From: Pseudorhodobacter aquimaris | Lineage (GTDB): Bacteria; Pseudomonadota; Alphaproteobacteria; Rhodobacterales; Rhodobacteraceae | Assembly: GCF_001202025.1 (NCBI RefSeq) | Contig: NZ_LGHS01000052.1 | Location: 193,501-257,500 of the forward strand | Direction: 5' to 3' | DNA: 64,000 bases | Made by a program: the position numbers and the translations under genes | Shown here: one piece after another, positions 9,381 to 19,296 of the stretch | How the letters are laid out: each line of letters begins with the position of its first letter | How positions within the stretch are numbered: the first letter of the stretch is position 1 | The notes under the pieces: generated by a model | The model's input: the letters and a program-made list of their open reading frames with translations, nothing else | The model's database searches: none | Told to the model about the DNA's origin: nothing

Positions 9381-12004
9381 TATCCATCCAATTGCGCTTT
9401 CAGCTCATAGATCAAACTTAGCGCCTCCATCGGCGTCAGCTGATCTGGCAGAACCTCTTTGATCCGCTTTTCAACCTCGGAACTTTTGGCCGGTTTTTCA
9501 GGCGGAGCAGGTTGTGTCACGCGAAACAGCGGCAGATCATCGATCAGCGCCTTTTGTTTGCCGCCTTCGCGCTCGCCTTTTTCCAGGGCTTCCAGAACCA
9601 GTTTGGCCCGATCCGTCACCGCATCCGGCAGCCCTGCAAGTTTTGCGACCTGCACCCCGTATGACCGATCCGCCGCGCCCTTTTTGACCTCATGCAAAAA
9701 GATGACGTCGCCTTCCCATTCTTTCACGCTGACGGTGGCATTTTCCACCCCCGCCAGCTTGTCCGCAAGCGATGTCATCTCGTGGTAATGGGTGGCAAAG
9801 AGTGCGCGACACTGGTTTTTGTCATGCAGATATTCAAGCGTGGCCCAAGCGATCGACAGCCCGTCATAGGTTGCCGTACCGCGCCCGATTTCATCGAGGA
9901 TAACCAGCGCGCGATCATCGGCTTGATGCAGAATTGCGGCCGTTTCCACCATCTCCACCATAAAAGTTGACCGCCCGCGGGCCAGATCATCCGATGCGCC
10001 AACACGGCTGAAAAGCTGGCTGACCAAGCCGATATGCGCTGATTTTGCCGGTACGAAACTGCCTGCCTGCGCAAGCAGCGCAATAAGCGCATTTTGGCGC
10101 AGAAAAGTAGACTTACCTGCCATGTTAGGGCCTGTCAGAAGCCAGATCGCAGCGGTATCATTCGCCGACAGATCGCAATCATTGGCCACAAATTGCGCGC
10201 TTCCTTGTTTTTGCAAGGCGCGCTCCACCACGGGATGTCGGCCGTCGCGGATGTCAAAGGCGCGGCTGTTGTCAACGATGGGCGCTGTCCACGCTTCCTC
10301 GGCGGCAAGATCGGCAAAACTTGCATTGAGGTCAATCTCTGCAATCGCGCGTGCGGTGGCTGAAAGTGCCGCTGCGTGGTCCAGAATATGTCGCCTAAGA
10401 CTGAAAAAATGACGTTTTTCGATCTCCAGCGTCAGGTTGCCGGCATTCAGGATCTTTGTTTCCATCTCTGACAGCCGCACGGTGGTAAAGCGCACTTGCC
10501 CCGCCGTAGTTTGTCGGTGGATAAATGTCTCCGACAACGGTGGCGACTGCATTTTCTCCGCATGGGTTGTTGTCACATCCACAAAATAGCCAAGCACATT
10601 GTTATGCTTGATCTTGAGGCTGCTGATACCGGAAAGTTGCGCATATTCTGCCTGCATCGCGGCAATCACCGCGCGGCCCTCATCGCGCAACTGGCGAGCC
10701 TCATCGAGTTCCGGGTCATAGCCACTTGCGATAAAGCCACCGTCGCGGGCCAGCATAGGGGGTTCTGCAACTAATGCGGCATCCAGAAGCGCGTGCAAAT
10801 CCTTATGACCGGTAAGTGCAGAAGTGACCTGTTGCAGCAGTTCGGGGCCTTTGCCGGCTGCACTTTTGTACAGGGCCTGGGCCTGTTCCAGACCGGAGCG
10901 AATTGCCGCCAGATCGCGCGGCCCGCCGCGGTCAAGCGCAAGCCGGGACAGGGCGCGATCCATGTCAGGACAGCGGCGCAACGCGTCCCGCAGATCAGCC
11001 CGAAAACGGCTCTGTTCTTGCAGAAAACCCACTGTATCCAGCCGTGAGCGGATCAGCGTAAGATCTCGTGAGGGTGCTGAAAGCCTGCGTTCCAACAGCC
11101 TCCCCCCCGCAGCAGTCAATGTCCGGTCGACCACGGCCAGAAGGGACGCGTCTTTGGTGCCGGATAGGCTTGTGGTTATCTCAAGATTGCGACGGGTGGA
11201 GGTGTCGATTTGCACCAAACCGCCGGGATCTTCCTTTAGCGGCGGGCGAAGCATGGGCAGATTGCCGCGCTGGGTCAGGTCCAGATAATCGACCAGCGCA
11301 CCCATGGCGGACACCTCGGCACGATCAAACTGGCCAAAACCCTCTAGCGAGGCGACCCCGAACAAGCCTGTCAGTTTCCGTTCCGCCCCCGCGCTGTCAA
11401 AGCTGGACCGGGCAAGCTGTGTCAGGGCAGGCCCGTCATCCAGATCCAGATCGAAGCCGTCGATCACCAACAGCTCTTTTGGCGACAGCCGTGCCAGTTC
11501 CGGTCCTAAACGCGTTGCGGGGCAGGGCATAACGCGCAATTCGCCGGTCGAAATATCACACCAGGCAAGCGCAGATTCGTCTCTAACCTCGCTAAAAGCG
11601 GCCAAAAAGTTATGCCGCCGCGCATCCAGAAGCGTGTCTTCGGTCAATGTGCCGGGCGTGACCAGACGCACCACATCGCGCGCAACCACCGACTTTGATC
11701 CCCGCTTTTTTGCTTCGGCCGGGTTTTCCATCTGCTCGGCAATTGCCACACGAAACCCTTTGCGGATCAGCGTAAGCAGATAACCTTCGGCAGCGTGATA
11801 GGGCACACCGCACATGGCGATATCTTCGCCCATATGTTTGCCGCGTTTGGTCAAGGCAATGTCCAGGGCGGCGGCGGCATTCACCGCATCCTCAAAAAAC
11901 ATCTCATAGAAATCGCCCATCCGGTAAAACAGCAAGGCATCCCGATGACGGGATTTGATGTCCAGATATTGCGCCATCATCGGCGTTACGTTTTCAGTGC
12001 TCAA
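9380..12004 (-). CDS. mutS: MutS DNA mismatch repair ATPase
   Basis: An 874-residue MutS that recognises mismatches and recruits MutL. The mismatch-contacting FYRMGDFYEMFFEDA (Phe-x-Glu class) is near residue 25-40, the Walker A GPNMAGKST at about 640, and the Walker B LVILDEIGRGT after it. I chose the TTG at 12004 as start because it follows a strong GGGGGTGG and gives the N-terminus LSTENVTPMM expected of the family; the open frame continues 19 codons to an ATG at 12061, whose residues do not look like MutS. It converges on grpE. Confidence 0.94.
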   Translation of the reverse strand: MSTENVTPMMAQYLDIKSRHRDALLFYRMGDFYEMFFEDAVNAAAALDIALTKRGKHMGEDIAMCGVPYHAAEGYLLTLIRKGFRVAIAEQMENPAEAKKRGSKSVVARDVVRLVTPGTLTEDTLLDARRHNFLAAFSEVRDESALAWCDISTGELRVMPCPATRLGPELARLSPKELLVIDGFDLDLDDGPALTQLARSSFDSAGAERKLTGLFGVASLEGFGQFDRAEVSAMGALVDYLDLTQRGNLPMLRPPLKEDPGGLVQIDTSTRRNLEITTSLSGTKDASLLAVVDRTLTAAGGRLLERRLSAPSRDLTLIRSRLDTVGFLQEQSRFRADLRDALRRCPDMDRALSRLALDRGGPRDLAAIRSGLEQAQALYKSAAGKGPELLQQVTSALTGHKDLHALLDAALVAEPPMLARDGGFIASGYDPELDEARQLRDEGRAVIAAMQAEYAQLSGISSLKIKHNNVLGYFVDVTTTHAEKMQSPPLSETFIHRQTTAGQVRFTTVRLSEMETKILNAGNLTLEIEKRHFFSLRRHILDHAAALSATARAIAEIDLNASFADLAAEEAWTAPIVDNSRAFDIRDGRHPVVERALQKQGSAQFVANDCDLSANDTAAIWLLTGPNMAGKSTFLRQNALIALLAQAGSFVPAKSAHIGLVSQLFSRVGASDDLARGRSTFMVEMVETAAILHQADDRALVILDEIGRGTATYDGLSIAWATLEYLHDKNQCRALFATHYHEMTSLADKLAGVENATVSVKEWEGDVIFLHEVKKGAADRSYGVQVAKLAGLPDAVTDRAKLVLEALEKGEREGGKQKALIDDLPLFRVTQPAPPEKPAKSSEVEKRIKEVLPDQLTPMEALSLIYELKAQLDG

Positions 12005-12152
12005 CTGCCACCCCCAGTTTGCCCTGACCCTACAAAACCGGTGGGCAAGGTGAAAGGCCATTCCACATCAAACCGCTATATCGGGTAGACGTTTTACCCC
12101 CATATAGTGCATCTTGAGCCATGACGATATTGTCGCAAGGACCGACGACCGG

Positions 12153-13916
12153 ATGCAGAACCAGATCAACTTTTCCCTACCCGTGCAGGATCTGTTCCTG
12201 AACCCTGCCGTGGATGGCGGAATATCGTTGCCATACCCAGCCGAGTTTTTCTGGCGCCCCGCTACACCGGCTTTGATTCAGGGTTTTGCCACCAGCGCCT
12301 TTGAAGAGGTGAACTATAAAATAAACGCTTATCTGAACGTCACCAAACGTCACAAAATATTTTCCCAAGCGATTGAATTCAACACCGTTCCTGTTTTGCT
12401 GGAGCAGGCGTGTTTTTCTGAATCTTTTGCCTTGGCACAGGGTAAGGTCCTTTTGCCCGGTGCCCGGCTTTTGAAAAGATACTGCTGGGAAAATCAAGAG
12501 GATGATCTGGACCCCGAAGAGCAGCTGGTCTCATATTTTCAGGACTGTCAGCGCCAGAATATCGATGCCTCCATTCCCCTTTACACGCAAGCCTTGCCGG
12601 AAAACCTTGCCGTTGCAATCGCCTGCCGGAGCATCACAAACCCCTATGCGTTTATTGCCGAGGCTTTGCCACAGCTTGCACAGATCGCGGGTTCGGGGTT
12701 TCGGGGGGATGTCTTTTTCCACTTTTCCAACAGGGTCAAAAGCCCGCATCCCGCCGTACAAGAGATCGTAGCCGACCTTTTTCCAGAGTTTGTGGGGCGT
12801 ATCTTCTTTGAGCCTGCACCAAAGCACTATGATCATGTGTTGACGGTGCTGGACCTTCTTCATGTCTATTTCCAGTTTCCGACAGAGGTTGTCGGCTCGG
12901 TTGCGCATCTTGCGCCCTCTGATGCGATGTTTCGCGGCCATGACGGATATGTCGAGTCCCGAACGATCCTGTCGATGAATGCGTTCAGCAGCAGCCTGTC
13001 CGCGCTGCGTCGACGGGGCCTGCGCGCAATTGAGGGCAAGGATTTCAGCTATTTGCCAAAACGATTTTTTGTGGGGTTGCCAGATGATGCCCCCAGTATC
13101 GTAGGGGCGGAACAACTGTTGGAAATGCTGCGGCTTTTCGGATTTCAAAGGGTTGATTTTGACAAGCTGTCACCGCTTGAACAGATTGCGATTATGGCCA
13201 ATGCGGAAATGGCCATCACCCCACATAGTGCGAATTTGACCCATATGATGTTTGCCAGCCCTCAGACATTTGTGCTGGTTTTGGGGACATTGCAAACGGC
13301 CGTACATCGCTGGGACGAATATTGGGGCCATGCCCATGTCTCGGGCTGTCACTATATTAGTTTCTTTGCCGATTTTGATGCGCCGGACCCGAAGGTCAGC
13401 CCCTCGATTGATCTGGATGGCATGGTTCCTGTCGCGCTGTCAGATCAGACCGTGGCCGAGGTTCTGGCCTTTATCGTCTGTATTCTGGGGTATTTCCCGG
13501 GGTTGCCCACCGCGCGATCGCTCCTAACCTTGGCGGAACGTTTGATCTGTGTGGGTGAACATGATCACGCATTGCAGCTTTTGGAAAATCATAGTGATCT
13601 GGTTAAAACCCATGCGGGGCTTTGCGTTGCCAAGGCGGATTGCCATAAGGCCCGCGCCGAGCCTTATCAGGAAATTGCCGCCCTGTATCTTGCCTATGAT
13701 TTGGACAAAAGTGATGTGAAAATATTGCTGCGTATTTTTTGGGGCGCAAAACGTGCCGATCGGTCGGATATCATGTCTTGGGCGCGTTCTCGTTGCGCCG
13801 AGATTTCCCGAACCGTTACGGCCTTATCCTCAAGTCCAATCCTTGGGTGGCACTGCTGCCCTGAAGTATCGCTAAATGGATTGTGCCGAATGGGCTGTCT
13901 GTTTAAAAGTGTATAA
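12153..13916 (+). CDS. GT61-type (DUF563) glycosyltransferase-like protein
   Basis: A 587-residue cytoplasmic protein without signal peptide. The middle part contains the segment ITPHSANLTHMMFASP (about residues 351-366), which resembles the HGAGLTN-loop of DUF563/GT61 glycosyltransferases, and the LRLFGFQRVDFDKLSPLEQIAI segment before it fits the same family. The C-terminal 130 residues look helical and repeat-like, perhaps TPR-like. The acceptor is unknown; a surface polysaccharide role is inferred from the family. ATG 12153 is preferred over a TTG at 12114. It stands alone between mutS (divergent) and maeB. Confidence 0.65.
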   Translation: MQNQINFSLPVQDLFLNPAVDGGISLPYPAEFFWRPATPALIQGFATSAFEEVNYKINAYLNVTKRHKIFSQAIEFNTVPVLLEQACFSESFALAQGKVLLPGARLLKRYCWENQEDDLDPEEQLVSYFQDCQRQNIDASIPLYTQALPENLAVAIACRSITNPYAFIAEALPQLAQIAGSGFRGDVFFHFSNRVKSPHPAVQEIVADLFPEFVGRIFFEPAPKHYDHVLTVLDLLHVYFQFPTEVVGSVAHLAPSDAMFRGHDGYVESRTILSMNAFSSSLSALRRRGLRAIEGKDFSYLPKRFFVGLPDDAPSIVGAEQLLEMLRLFGFQRVDFDKLSPLEQIAIMANAEMAITPHSANLTHMMFASPQTFVLVLGTLQTAVHRWDEYWGHAHVSGCHYISFFADFDAPDPKVSPSIDLDGMVPVALSDQTVAEVLAFIVCILGYFPGLPTARSLLTLAERLICVGEHDHALQLLENHSDLVKTHAGLCVAKADCHKARAEPYQEIAALYLAYDLDKSDVKILLRIFWGAKRADRSDIMSWARSRCAEISRTVTALSSSPILGWHCCPEVSLNGLCRMGCLFKSV

Positions 13917-13936
13917 AGTATTAAGGAATTTGCTCA

Positions 13937-16195
13937 ATGGCTTCTAATAATCGTGTCACCCCCGAAGAAGCGCTTGCCTATCACATGGAGCCGCGCCCCG
14001 GTAAATATGAGATCACAGCCTCGACCCCCATGGCAACGCAACGTGATCTGTCCTTGGCCTATAGCCCCGGTGTAGCGGTGCCGGTTCAGGCCATCGCGGA
14101 CAATCCGGAAACGGCTTATGACTATACCGTAAAGGGCAATATGGTTGCGGTTATCTCTAATGGTACGGCGATTTTGGGGATGGGCAACCTTGGCGCGCTG
14201 GCCTCCAAGCCGGTGATGGAAGGCAAGGCGGTTCTGTTCAAACGGTTCGCCGATGTGAACGCCATCGATATTGAGCTTGATACCGAAGACGCCGAGGAAA
14301 TCATCAAGGCGGTGTCCCTGATGGGGCCGACCTTTGGCGGGATCAACCTTGAAGACATCAAGGCGCCCGAATGTTTTATCATTGAGCAACGCCTCAAAGA
14401 GATGATGGATATTCCGGTGTTCCACGACGATCAGCACGGTACCGCCGTGATCTGTGCGGCCGGCTTGATCAACGCGCTAGAAATCTCGGGCAAGAAAATC
14501 CAGGATGTGCGGATTGTTTTGAACGGGGCAGGGGCGGCGGGGATTGCCTGTCTTGAGCTGTTGAAATCGATGGGTGCCAAACATGACAACTGCATCATGT
14601 GCGACACCAAGGGCGTGATCTATCAAGGTCGTACCGAGGGCATGAACCAGTGGAAATCGGCCCATGCCGCCAATACCAGCCTGCGCACCTTGGAAGAGGC
14701 AATGGAGGGGGCGGATGTGTTCCTTGGGGTTTCGGCAAAAGGGGCTGTGACGCCTGAAATGGTCTCTGGCATGGCCGAAGATCCGGTTATTTTTGCAATG
14801 GCCAACCCTGACCCCGAGATCACGCCCGAAGAGGCGCATGCCGTTCGGCCCGATGCGATTGTTGCCACGGGGCGCTCTGATTACCCCAATCAGGTCAATA
14901 ATGTTCTGGGCTTTCCGTATCTTTTCCGCGGCGCGCTGGATATCCATGCCCGCGCGATCAATGACGAGATGAAGATTGCCTGCGCCGAGGCCCTTGCCAA
15001 ACTGGCGCGTGAAGATGTTCCCGATGAGGTGGCGATGGCTTATGGCCGCAAGCTGGCCTTTGGTCGGGATTATATTATCCCCACGCCGTTTGATCCGCGC
15101 TTGATCCACGTCATCCCGCCGGCGGTTGCCAAGGCGGGGATGGATACCGGCGTTGCCCGCCGTCCGATCGTGGATATGAACGCCTATGAGCTGGCGCTGA
15201 AATCCCGCATGGACCCGACCGCCAGCATCGTGCAGGGACTCTATGCGCGCGCACGTCAGGCACAGGCGCGTATGATCTTTGCCGAAGGGGATGACCCGCG
15301 TGTTCTGCGTGCCGCCGTTGCCTATCAACGTGCGGGGCTTGGTAAGGCGCTTGTTGTTGGCCGGGATGCCGACGTCAAGGAAAAGCTGGAGGCGGCCGGC
15401 CTTGGCGATGGTTACCGGGAGCTGGAAATCGTGAACGCGGCCAACAGCCGTCATCTCGATACTTACCGCGATTTCCTCTATAAGCGGTTGCAGCGTGCGG
15501 GGCAGGACCGGCAGGATATTCACCGTCTTGCGGCCCGTGACCGGCATGTTTTTGCATCATTGATGTTGGCACATGATCATGGCGACGGGCTTGTGACGGG
15601 GGCCACGCGCAAATCGGCGCATGTGCTGTCATTGATCAACAATGTGTTTGATGCCAAGGCTACGGATGGCGCGGTGGGGGTTACTGCCCTGCTGTATAAG
15701 GGCCGGATTGTGCTGATTAGTGACACTTTGGTCCATGAATGGCCCGAGCCGGAAGACCTTGCAAATATCGCCACCCAAGCCGCAAAAGTTGCCCGTAATC
15801 TGGGGCTGGAGCCGCGCGTGGCTTTCGTATCCTTTTCTACCTTTGGCTATCCGGTGTCGGAACGTGCCACAAAGATGCATCTGGCGGCAAAGGTGCTGGA
15901 CGGGCGCAATGTGGACTTTGAATATGAAGGGGAAATGACCGTCGATGTTGCCCTGAACAAGGAAGCGGCGGCGCATTATCCCTTTAGCCGTCTTACGGGG
16001 CCGGCGAATATTCTTGTGGTGCCTGCACGCCATTCTGCCTCTATCTCTGTCAAGCTGATGCAGGAAATGGCGGGGGCAACCGTGATCGGCCCGATCCTGA
16101 CGGGCGTCAGCCGCCCGATCCAGATTTGCAGCAGCACCTCTACGGTGAATGACATCCTGAACATGGCGGTTCTGGCGGCCTGCAAGGTTGGCTGA
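13937..16195 (+). CDS. maeB: NADP-dependent malic enzyme with phosphotransacetylase-like C-terminus
   Basis: A 752-residue MaeB-type protein. Residues 1 to about 430 are the malic enzyme, oxidative decarboxylation of malate to pyruvate, with SLAYSPGVAVP, the HDDQHGTAV motif and NGAGAAGIA for NADP. Residues about 430-752 match phosphate acetyltransferase in fold; in characterised enzymes this part is regulatory (acetyl-CoA sensing) rather than catalytic. AAGGA lies 7 bases upstream of the ATG. It links the TCA cycle to pyruvate and NADPH. A hairpin without T tail follows the stop. Confidence 0.96.
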   Translation: MASNNRVTPEEALAYHMEPRPGKYEITASTPMATQRDLSLAYSPGVAVPVQAIADNPETAYDYTVKGNMVAVISNGTAILGMGNLGALASKPVMEGKAVLFKRFADVNAIDIELDTEDAEEIIKAVSLMGPTFGGINLEDIKAPECFIIEQRLKEMMDIPVFHDDQHGTAVICAAGLINALEISGKKIQDVRIVLNGAGAAGIACLELLKSMGAKHDNCIMCDTKGVIYQGRTEGMNQWKSAHAANTSLRTLEEAMEGADVFLGVSAKGAVTPEMVSGMAEDPVIFAMANPDPEITPEEAHAVRPDAIVATGRSDYPNQVNNVLGFPYLFRGALDIHARAINDEMKIACAEALAKLAREDVPDEVAMAYGRKLAFGRDYIIPTPFDPRLIHVIPPAVAKAGMDTGVARRPIVDMNAYELALKSRMDPTASIVQGLYARARQAQARMIFAEGDDPRVLRAAVAYQRAGLGKALVVGRDADVKEKLEAAGLGDGYRELEIVNAANSRHLDTYRDFLYKRLQRAGQDRQDIHRLAARDRHVFASLMLAHDHGDGLVTGATRKSAHVLSLINNVFDAKATDGAVGVTALLYKGRIVLISDTLVHEWPEPEDLANIATQAAKVARNLGLEPRVAFVSFSTFGYPVSERATKMHLAAKVLDGRNVDFEYEGEMTVDVALNKEAAAHYPFSRLTGPANILVVPARHSASISVKLMQEMAGATVIGPILTGVSRPIQICSSTSTVNDILNMAVLAACKVG

Positions 16196-16202
16196 TCTGT
16201 TC

Positions 16203-16227
16203 TCGGGGCGGGTTTGACCCGTCCCGA
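16203..16227 (+). terminator. strong hairpin after maeB (no T tail)
   Basis: A ten-bp stem CGGGGCGGGT/ACCCGTCCCG with one G-T pair and loop TTG, extended by a T-A pair. It begins 8 bases after the maeB stop. The sequence that follows (AATACATC) has no T run, so it could be a factor-assisted terminator or an mRNA-stabilising 3' hairpin. Confidence 0.5.
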
Positions 16228-16259
16228 ATACATCCCGAATATGGCCAAAAAGGTGTCTG

Positions 16260-17126
16260 ATGGCGGTTTATAATCTTGGGTCGATCAACATTGATCACGT
16301 CTATCAGGTGCCGCATCTGGTTCGTCCGGGTGAGACACTTTCTGCATTGCAGTATTACCGCGGGCTGGGGGGGAAGGGGGCCAATCAGTCAGTTGCGGCA
16401 GCAAAGGCCGGGGCAAAGGTGTTTCACATCGGTGCAATTGGCGCGGATTCCGGTTGGATGATGGAGGAACTGCGCGGCCATAATGTGGATCTTGGCAATG
16501 TGTTGCAGGTCAATACTCCGACGGGTCACGCGATCATTCAGGTGGATAGATCGGCTGAAAACAGCATAATCTTGTTCCCCGGCGCAAATCGTCAGATCCC
16601 CGATGGTCATGTTGCCCGCGTGTTGGACTCTGCTTGCCCCGATGACACTCTGATGCTGCAAAATGAGACTTCGGCCCAATCCGCCTCGGTTCGGATGGCT
16701 GCGGATATGGGGCTGCGTGTGCTGTATTCCCCCGCCCCGTTTGAGCTGGCACCACTAAAAGAGGTGGTCCGTTTTACCTCTCTTTTGCTGATGAATGCGG
16801 GGGAGGCCAAGGAGATGATCGCCGCTTTCGGGGCGCTGCCTGATTGTGATGTCATCATCACCAAGGGCAGTCAGGGCGCAGAGTGGCATAAGCCCGGCAA
16901 AGATCCGCTGTGCGCGCCAGCATTTCCGGTGACGGCTGTGGATACCACGGGTGCCGGCGATTGTTTTGCAGGTACGATTGCGGCTGCCTTGGATGAGGGC
17001 CTTGCCCCCGAGGTGGCCTTGCGCCGTGCCGTCTCCGCAAGTGCCCTGCAAGTTACCCGCGCCGGTGCGGCCTCTGCGATGCCAAGCCGTACAGAGGTCG
17101 ACGCCTTTTTGGAAAATGCGCCTTAA
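16260..17126 (+). CDS. PfkB-family sugar kinase, ribokinase-like
   Basis: A 288-residue PfkB-family kinase. It shows the N-terminal GSINIDHVYQVP, the GGKGANQSVAAA substrate motif (about 39-50), and the C-terminal catalytic DTTGAGDCFAGT (about 229-240) with the active-site aspartate. Ribokinase is the closest textbook match, but PfkB substrates cannot be read from sequence alone. AAAGGTG precedes the ATG. It is on the same strand as maeB but separated by a hairpin, and its end overlaps msrA (opposite strand) by four bases. Confidence 0.85.
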   Translation: MAVYNLGSINIDHVYQVPHLVRPGETLSALQYYRGLGGKGANQSVAAAKAGAKVFHIGAIGADSGWMMEELRGHNVDLGNVLQVNTPTGHAIIQVDRSAENSIILFPGANRQIPDGHVARVLDSACPDDTLMLQNETSAQSASVRMAADMGLRVLYSPAPFELAPLKEVVRFTSLLLMNAGEAKEMIAAFGALPDCDVIITKGSQGAEWHKPGKDPLCAPAFPVTAVDTTGAGDCFAGTIAAALDEGLAPEVALRRAVSASALQVTRAGAASAMPSRTEVDAFLENAP

Positions 17127-17752
17127 TGGGCAAAGGGGGCGGCATCACCCCAGACCTCTTTCACCCGCGCATCCCGACCGCAACCTTCGCGGTAGAATTT
17201 ATAAGCCTCTGACTGCTTTTTCGGCCCGCCGCGGGTCAATACAAGATTGCTGCCCTTGTAATAATCCTGATGGTAATCCTCGGCGAGGTAAAAGGTCTTT
17301 GCGGCAAGGATAGGCGTTACGATGGGCTTTCCAAGCTCTTGTTCGGCCTTGGCTTTTTCGGTCACGGCTGTTGCGTTTTGCCTGTCGTCCAACGGAAATA
17401 TTGCGGTGCGGTACACCTCTCCACGATCACAAAACTGACCGCCCGCGTCCAAAGGGTCAACAGAGCGCAGGAACATTTCCAGGATTTTGGCATAGCTGAT
17501 TTTGGCGTTGTCAAAGGTGATCTCGACCGCCTCATAATGGCCGGTGCCGCCACGGCCTACTTGCTTGTAGGTCGGGTTATCCGTGGTGCCACCGGTATAG
17601 CCGGACACAACCGATTTCACCCCGTCGACGGATTCGAAATCAGCCTCGACGCACCAAAAGCAGCCACCTGCGACGATGGCCTTTTCGGTTGCCGCCTGTG
17701 CCATCCCCGCGCTTGTTGCCAACACTGCTGCTGTCAAAATCCGTTTCATCAT
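17123..17752 (-). CDS. msrA: Peptide-methionine (S)-S-oxide reductase, exported
   Basis: A 209-residue MsrA that reduces methionine-S-sulfoxide in oxidised proteins. The N-terminal residues MMKRILTAAVLATSAGMAQA form a signal peptide, so it acts in the periplasm. The catalytic GGCFWCVE motif follows at about residues 29-36, then SGYTGG and, near the C-terminus, ILTRGGPKKQ-like residues. I start at ATG 17752; the open frame runs 38 codons upstream through the argG terminator and is not plausible there. A thioredoxin-like electron donor is not encoded nearby. Confidence 0.93.
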   Translation of the reverse strand: MMKRILTAAVLATSAGMAQAATEKAIVAGGCFWCVEADFESVDGVKSVVSGYTGGTTDNPTYKQVGRGGTGHYEAVEITFDNAKISYAKILEMFLRSVDPLDAGGQFCDRGEVYRTAIFPLDDRQNATAVTEKAKAEQELGKPIVTPILAAKTFYLAEDYHQDYYKGSNLVLTRGGPKKQSEAYKFYREGCGRDARVKEVWGDAAPFAH

Positions 17753-17847
17753 TGTCTGATCCCATTCCCTTGTTTGCACCAGTTTGCCTGCCTGCATTGT
17801 TCGCGCAATGCACCTGCGCGTGATCTCACGGCAAGGTGAAGCTGCGG

Positions 17848-17890
17848 ATATAATAAGACCGCGCAAACAAGTTACGCGGTCTTATTATAT
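17848..17890 (-). terminator. intrinsic terminator of argG
   Basis: A perfect 16-bp stem (17848-17863 with 17875-17890) around an 11-base loop. Read on the minus strand it begins 25 bases after the argG stop, and its 3' arm ends in CTTATTATAT, which supplies the U-rich part. Because the stem is symmetrical it could also stop transcription from the other side. Confidence 0.78.
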
Positions 17891-17915
17891 TTCAATGGCT
17901 TAGGCCGCAGCGTCG

Positions 17916-19154
17916 TTACTTGAACCGTGCATTCCGAGTTGCGATCAGTTTCAACCGCAGGGCATTCAACCGGATGAAGCCGGCCGCATCTTTTTGATCA
18001 TAGGCGCCGGCGTCATCTTCAAAGGTCACATGCGCCTCGGAATAGAGGGAGTGTTCCGACCAACGGCCGACACAGCTTGCCGACCCTTTATAGAGCTTCA
18101 ACCGAACCGTGCCCGTGACATGCTCTTGTGATTTGTCGATCAAAGCCTGCAACATTTCCCGCTCAGGGCTGAACCAGAAACCGTTATAGATCAGCTCAGC
18201 ATAGCGCGGCATGATGCTGTCTTTCAGATGGCCTGCGCCTGAATCCAGCGTGATTTGCTCAATCGCGCGGTGCGCTTCCAACAGAACGGTGCCGCCGGGG
18301 GTTTCATAGATCCCGCGGGATTTCATACCGATGAAACGGTTTTCAACAAAGTCGAGCCGCCCAATACCGTGCGCGCCGCCCAGCTCGTTCAGCTTGGTCA
18401 GGATCGTGGCCGGCGACATCGCCTCGCCATCAATCGCAACCGCATCACCTTTTTCAAAGGTCACTTCGATATATTGTGGCGTGTTTGGCGCGTCTTCGGG
18501 TGCGACCGTGCGCTGATAGACGTATTCGGGGGCTTCAACCGCCGGATCTTCCAGTGCCTTACCTTCCGAGGAGGTGTGCAACAGGTTCGCATCAACCGAG
18601 AATGGCGCCTCACCGCGTTTGTCCTTGGCGATCGGGATCTGGTGTGTCTCGGCAAATTCGATCAGCTTGGTGCGGCTGGTCAAATCCCATTCGCGCCATG
18701 GCGCGATGACCTTGATCGACGGGTCAAGCGCGTAGGCAGACAGCTCAAACCGGACCTGATCGTTACCTTTGCCGGTGGCGCCATGGGCAACCGCATCGGC
18801 ACCATGTTCATGAGCCAACTCAACCAAACGCTTGGAAATCAGCGGCCGCGCAATCGATGTGCCCAGCAGGTAAAGCCCCTCGTAAAGCGCATTGGCCCGG
18901 AACATTGGAAAGACATAATCACGCACAAATTCTTCGCGGATGTCTTCGATATGGATGTTTTCGGGCTTGATGCCCAGAAGTTCCGCCTTGGCGCGGGCTG
19001 GCTCCAGCTCCTCGCCCTGACCGAGATCGGCGGTAAAGGTGATCACCTCACAGCCATATTCGGTTCGCAGCCATTTCAGGATGATCGAGGTATCAAGCCC
19101 CCCCGAATAGGCAAGAACGACTTTTTTCGGCGCAAATGTGGTGGCGGCAGGCAT
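17916..19154 (-). CDS. argG: Argininosuccinate synthase
   Basis: A 412-residue ArgG joining citrulline and aspartate with ATP in arginine synthesis. The N-terminal pyrophosphatase P-loop [14 protein letters not shown] is at about residues 13-26, and the family motifs [15 protein letters not shown] and APWREWDL follow. AGGAGA lies six bases upstream of the ATG at 19154; the longer open frame from a TTG at 19181 is not needed. The gene is divergent from ilvA and ends at a strong terminator. Confidence 0.97.
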   Translation of the reverse strand: MPAATTFAPKKVVLAYSGGLDTSIILKWLRTEYGCEVITFTADLGQGEELEPARAKAELLGIKPENIHIEDIREEFVRDYVFPMFRANALYEGLYLLGTSIARPLISKRLVELAHEHGADAVAHGATGKGNDQVRFELSAYALDPSIKVIAPWREWDLTSRTKLIEFAETHQIPIAKDKRGEAPFSVDANLLHTSSEGKALEDPAVEAPEYVYQRTVAPEDAPNTPQYIEVTFEKGDAVAIDGEAMSPATILTKLNELGGAHGIGRLDFVENRFIGMKSRGIYETPGGTVLLEAHRAIEQITLDSGAGHLKDSIMPRYAELIYNGFWFSPEREMLQALIDKSQEHVTGTVRLKLYKGSASCVGRWSEHSLYSEAHVTFEDDAGAYDQKDAAGFIRLNALRLKLIATRNARFK

Positions 19155-19296
19155 GGCTTCTCCTTCACGATTTTCCTGCAATTACTGGGTATTCCTTGCA
19201 AGAGCAAGCGGTGGGACCAGTGGGGGGTTAACAATTTGCAACATAAAAGCGGCAGTTTATCTTGTCTTTGGCCTGCGGATGGGTCTAATCGGCACT

